A model generated the notes under the pieces. The model was not told where the DNA came from. It saw only the letters and a list, made by a program, of their open reading frames with translations, and did not search any database. The translations under genes were made by a program, and so were the position numbers. Positions 63,557 through 64,000 of a stretch of DNA of 64,000 bases are shown piece after piece. The stretch comes from Burkholderiales bacterium (GTDB taxonomy: Bacteria > Pseudomonadota > Gammaproteobacteria > Burkholderiales > SG8-41), in the NCBI GenBank assembly GCA_019749945.1, contig JAIEPF010000017.1, forward strand, positions 1-64,000, given 5' to 3'. The first letter of the stretch is position 1. The number at the start of each line of letters is the position of its first letter.

Positions 63557-64000
63557 GTGAATTCCTTTCCCCTGTTTGTCGGTCTGCGGTACACCCGCTC
63601 GCGCCAGCGCACCAAATTCATTTCGGTCATCTCACTGATCTCGGTGGTCGGCATCGCGCTGGGCATGACCGTGCTGATCACCGTGCTGTCGGTGTTCAAC
63701 GGTTTCCAGCGCGAAGTGCGCACGCGCATGCTGAGCGCGGTGGCCCACGTGCAGATCACCGGGCTCGGCGAAGCGCTGCGCGACTGGCAGGGCATTGCCG
63801 CCACCGCCGCGAAAAATCCGCATGTGCTTGCCGCCGCACCCTATGTATCGGCCCAGGGCCTGCTGACCAACGGCGGCAGCGTGCGCGGCGCGCTGCTGCG
63901 CGGCATCGACCCGGCGGCGGAAGAAAAAGTCAGCGAGATCGGCAAACACATGCGTTCCGGCACGCTCGAATCCCTGCGCTCCGGTGAATATAACGCCGTG
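63557..64000 (+). CDS. lolC: LolC/LolE-family lipoprotein-releasing permease (3' truncated)
   Basis: The first 148 codons of an inner-membrane protein of the LolCDE complex. It starts GTG and reads FPLFVGLRYTRSRQRTKFISVISLISVVGIALGMTVLITVLSVFNGFQREVRTRM, the diagnostic first membrane helix and following region. The periplasmic domain continues (VQITGLGEALRDWQ, LRGIDPAAEEKV) to the window edge. It works with LolA, encoded at 8493-9098. Confidence 0.93.
   Translation, partial: MNSFPLFVGLRYTRSRQRTKFISVISLISVVGIALGMTVLITVLSVFNGFQREVRTRMLSAVAHVQITGLGEALRDWQGIAATAAKNPHVLAAAPYVSAQGLLTNGGSVRGALLRGIDPAAEEKVSEIGKHMRSGTLESLRSGEYNAV

Overview
The window is a GC-rich stretch of a betaproteobacterial chromosome. 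The evidence for this is a class I polyhydroxybutyrate cluster with PhaR, a Bug-type periplasmic receptor, and the conserved blocks ftsK-lolA-rarA-serS, rluD-pgeF/bamD and lysS-prfB-recJ-lolC. I cannot place it to genus. Both window ends cut genes: a very large adhesin on the left and lolC on the right.

Layout. 0-5.7 kb: C-terminal part of a giant repetitive adhesin, a Crp/Fnr regulator and a FecR-domain exported protein. 5.8-12.9 kb: housekeeping (ftsK, a small exported protein, lolA, rarA, serS, tRNA-Ser-CGA) plus one amidohydrolase. 12.9-16.7 kb: accessory DNA after the tRNA, with repeats, a tRNA-Ser remnant, an orphan attI-like site and four integron cassettes with attC sites but no integrase. 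16.7-22.4 kb: a D-tartrate-dehydratase-like enzyme, then a Bug receptor, a UGSC-family selenoprotein with an in-frame UGA and a SECIS-like hairpin, and a conserved partner protein, followed by an XRE regulator and MltB. 22.4-26.5 kb: a Fur-type iron ABC transporter. 26.5-34.2 kb: assorted exported, membrane and metabolic genes. 34.3-37.5 kb: an AbrB-Doc toxin-antitoxin pair and a complete integron (three cassettes, attI, and an SOS-boxed intI). 37.5-49.7 kb: a YoaA helicase, a TAXI receptor, rimO, phaR-phaB-phaC, a ZIP transporter, pgeF, rluD and bamD. 49.8-52.6 kb: copA-copZ-csoR under a CsoR-like operator. 52.7-64 kb: a glycine-zipper protein, acetoacetyl-CoA synthetase, a GIY-YIG nuclease bracketed by perfect 30-bp inverted repeats, lysS, prfB (programmed frameshift), a 2-hydroxyacid dehydrogenase, an exported spermidine-synthase-like protein, recJ, an unknown protein and lolC.

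Main points of interest. (1) Two cassette arrays face each other 22 kb apart. Each starts at a closely similar 42-nt attI-like site, but only one has an integrase. (2) The selenoprotein is split into two ORFs by naive translation. (3) A short AT-rich motif, roughly AASTNWTTGWTTTW, recurs about 12 times, including inside rarA and yoaA, and supplies the translation-start region of at least two genes. (4) The GIY-YIG gene with its flanking repeats looks like a small self-contained element. (5) There are several other repeat families and a homopolymer frameshift in a trypsin-like protease. All calls come from reading sequence and family knowledge; no database search was run.
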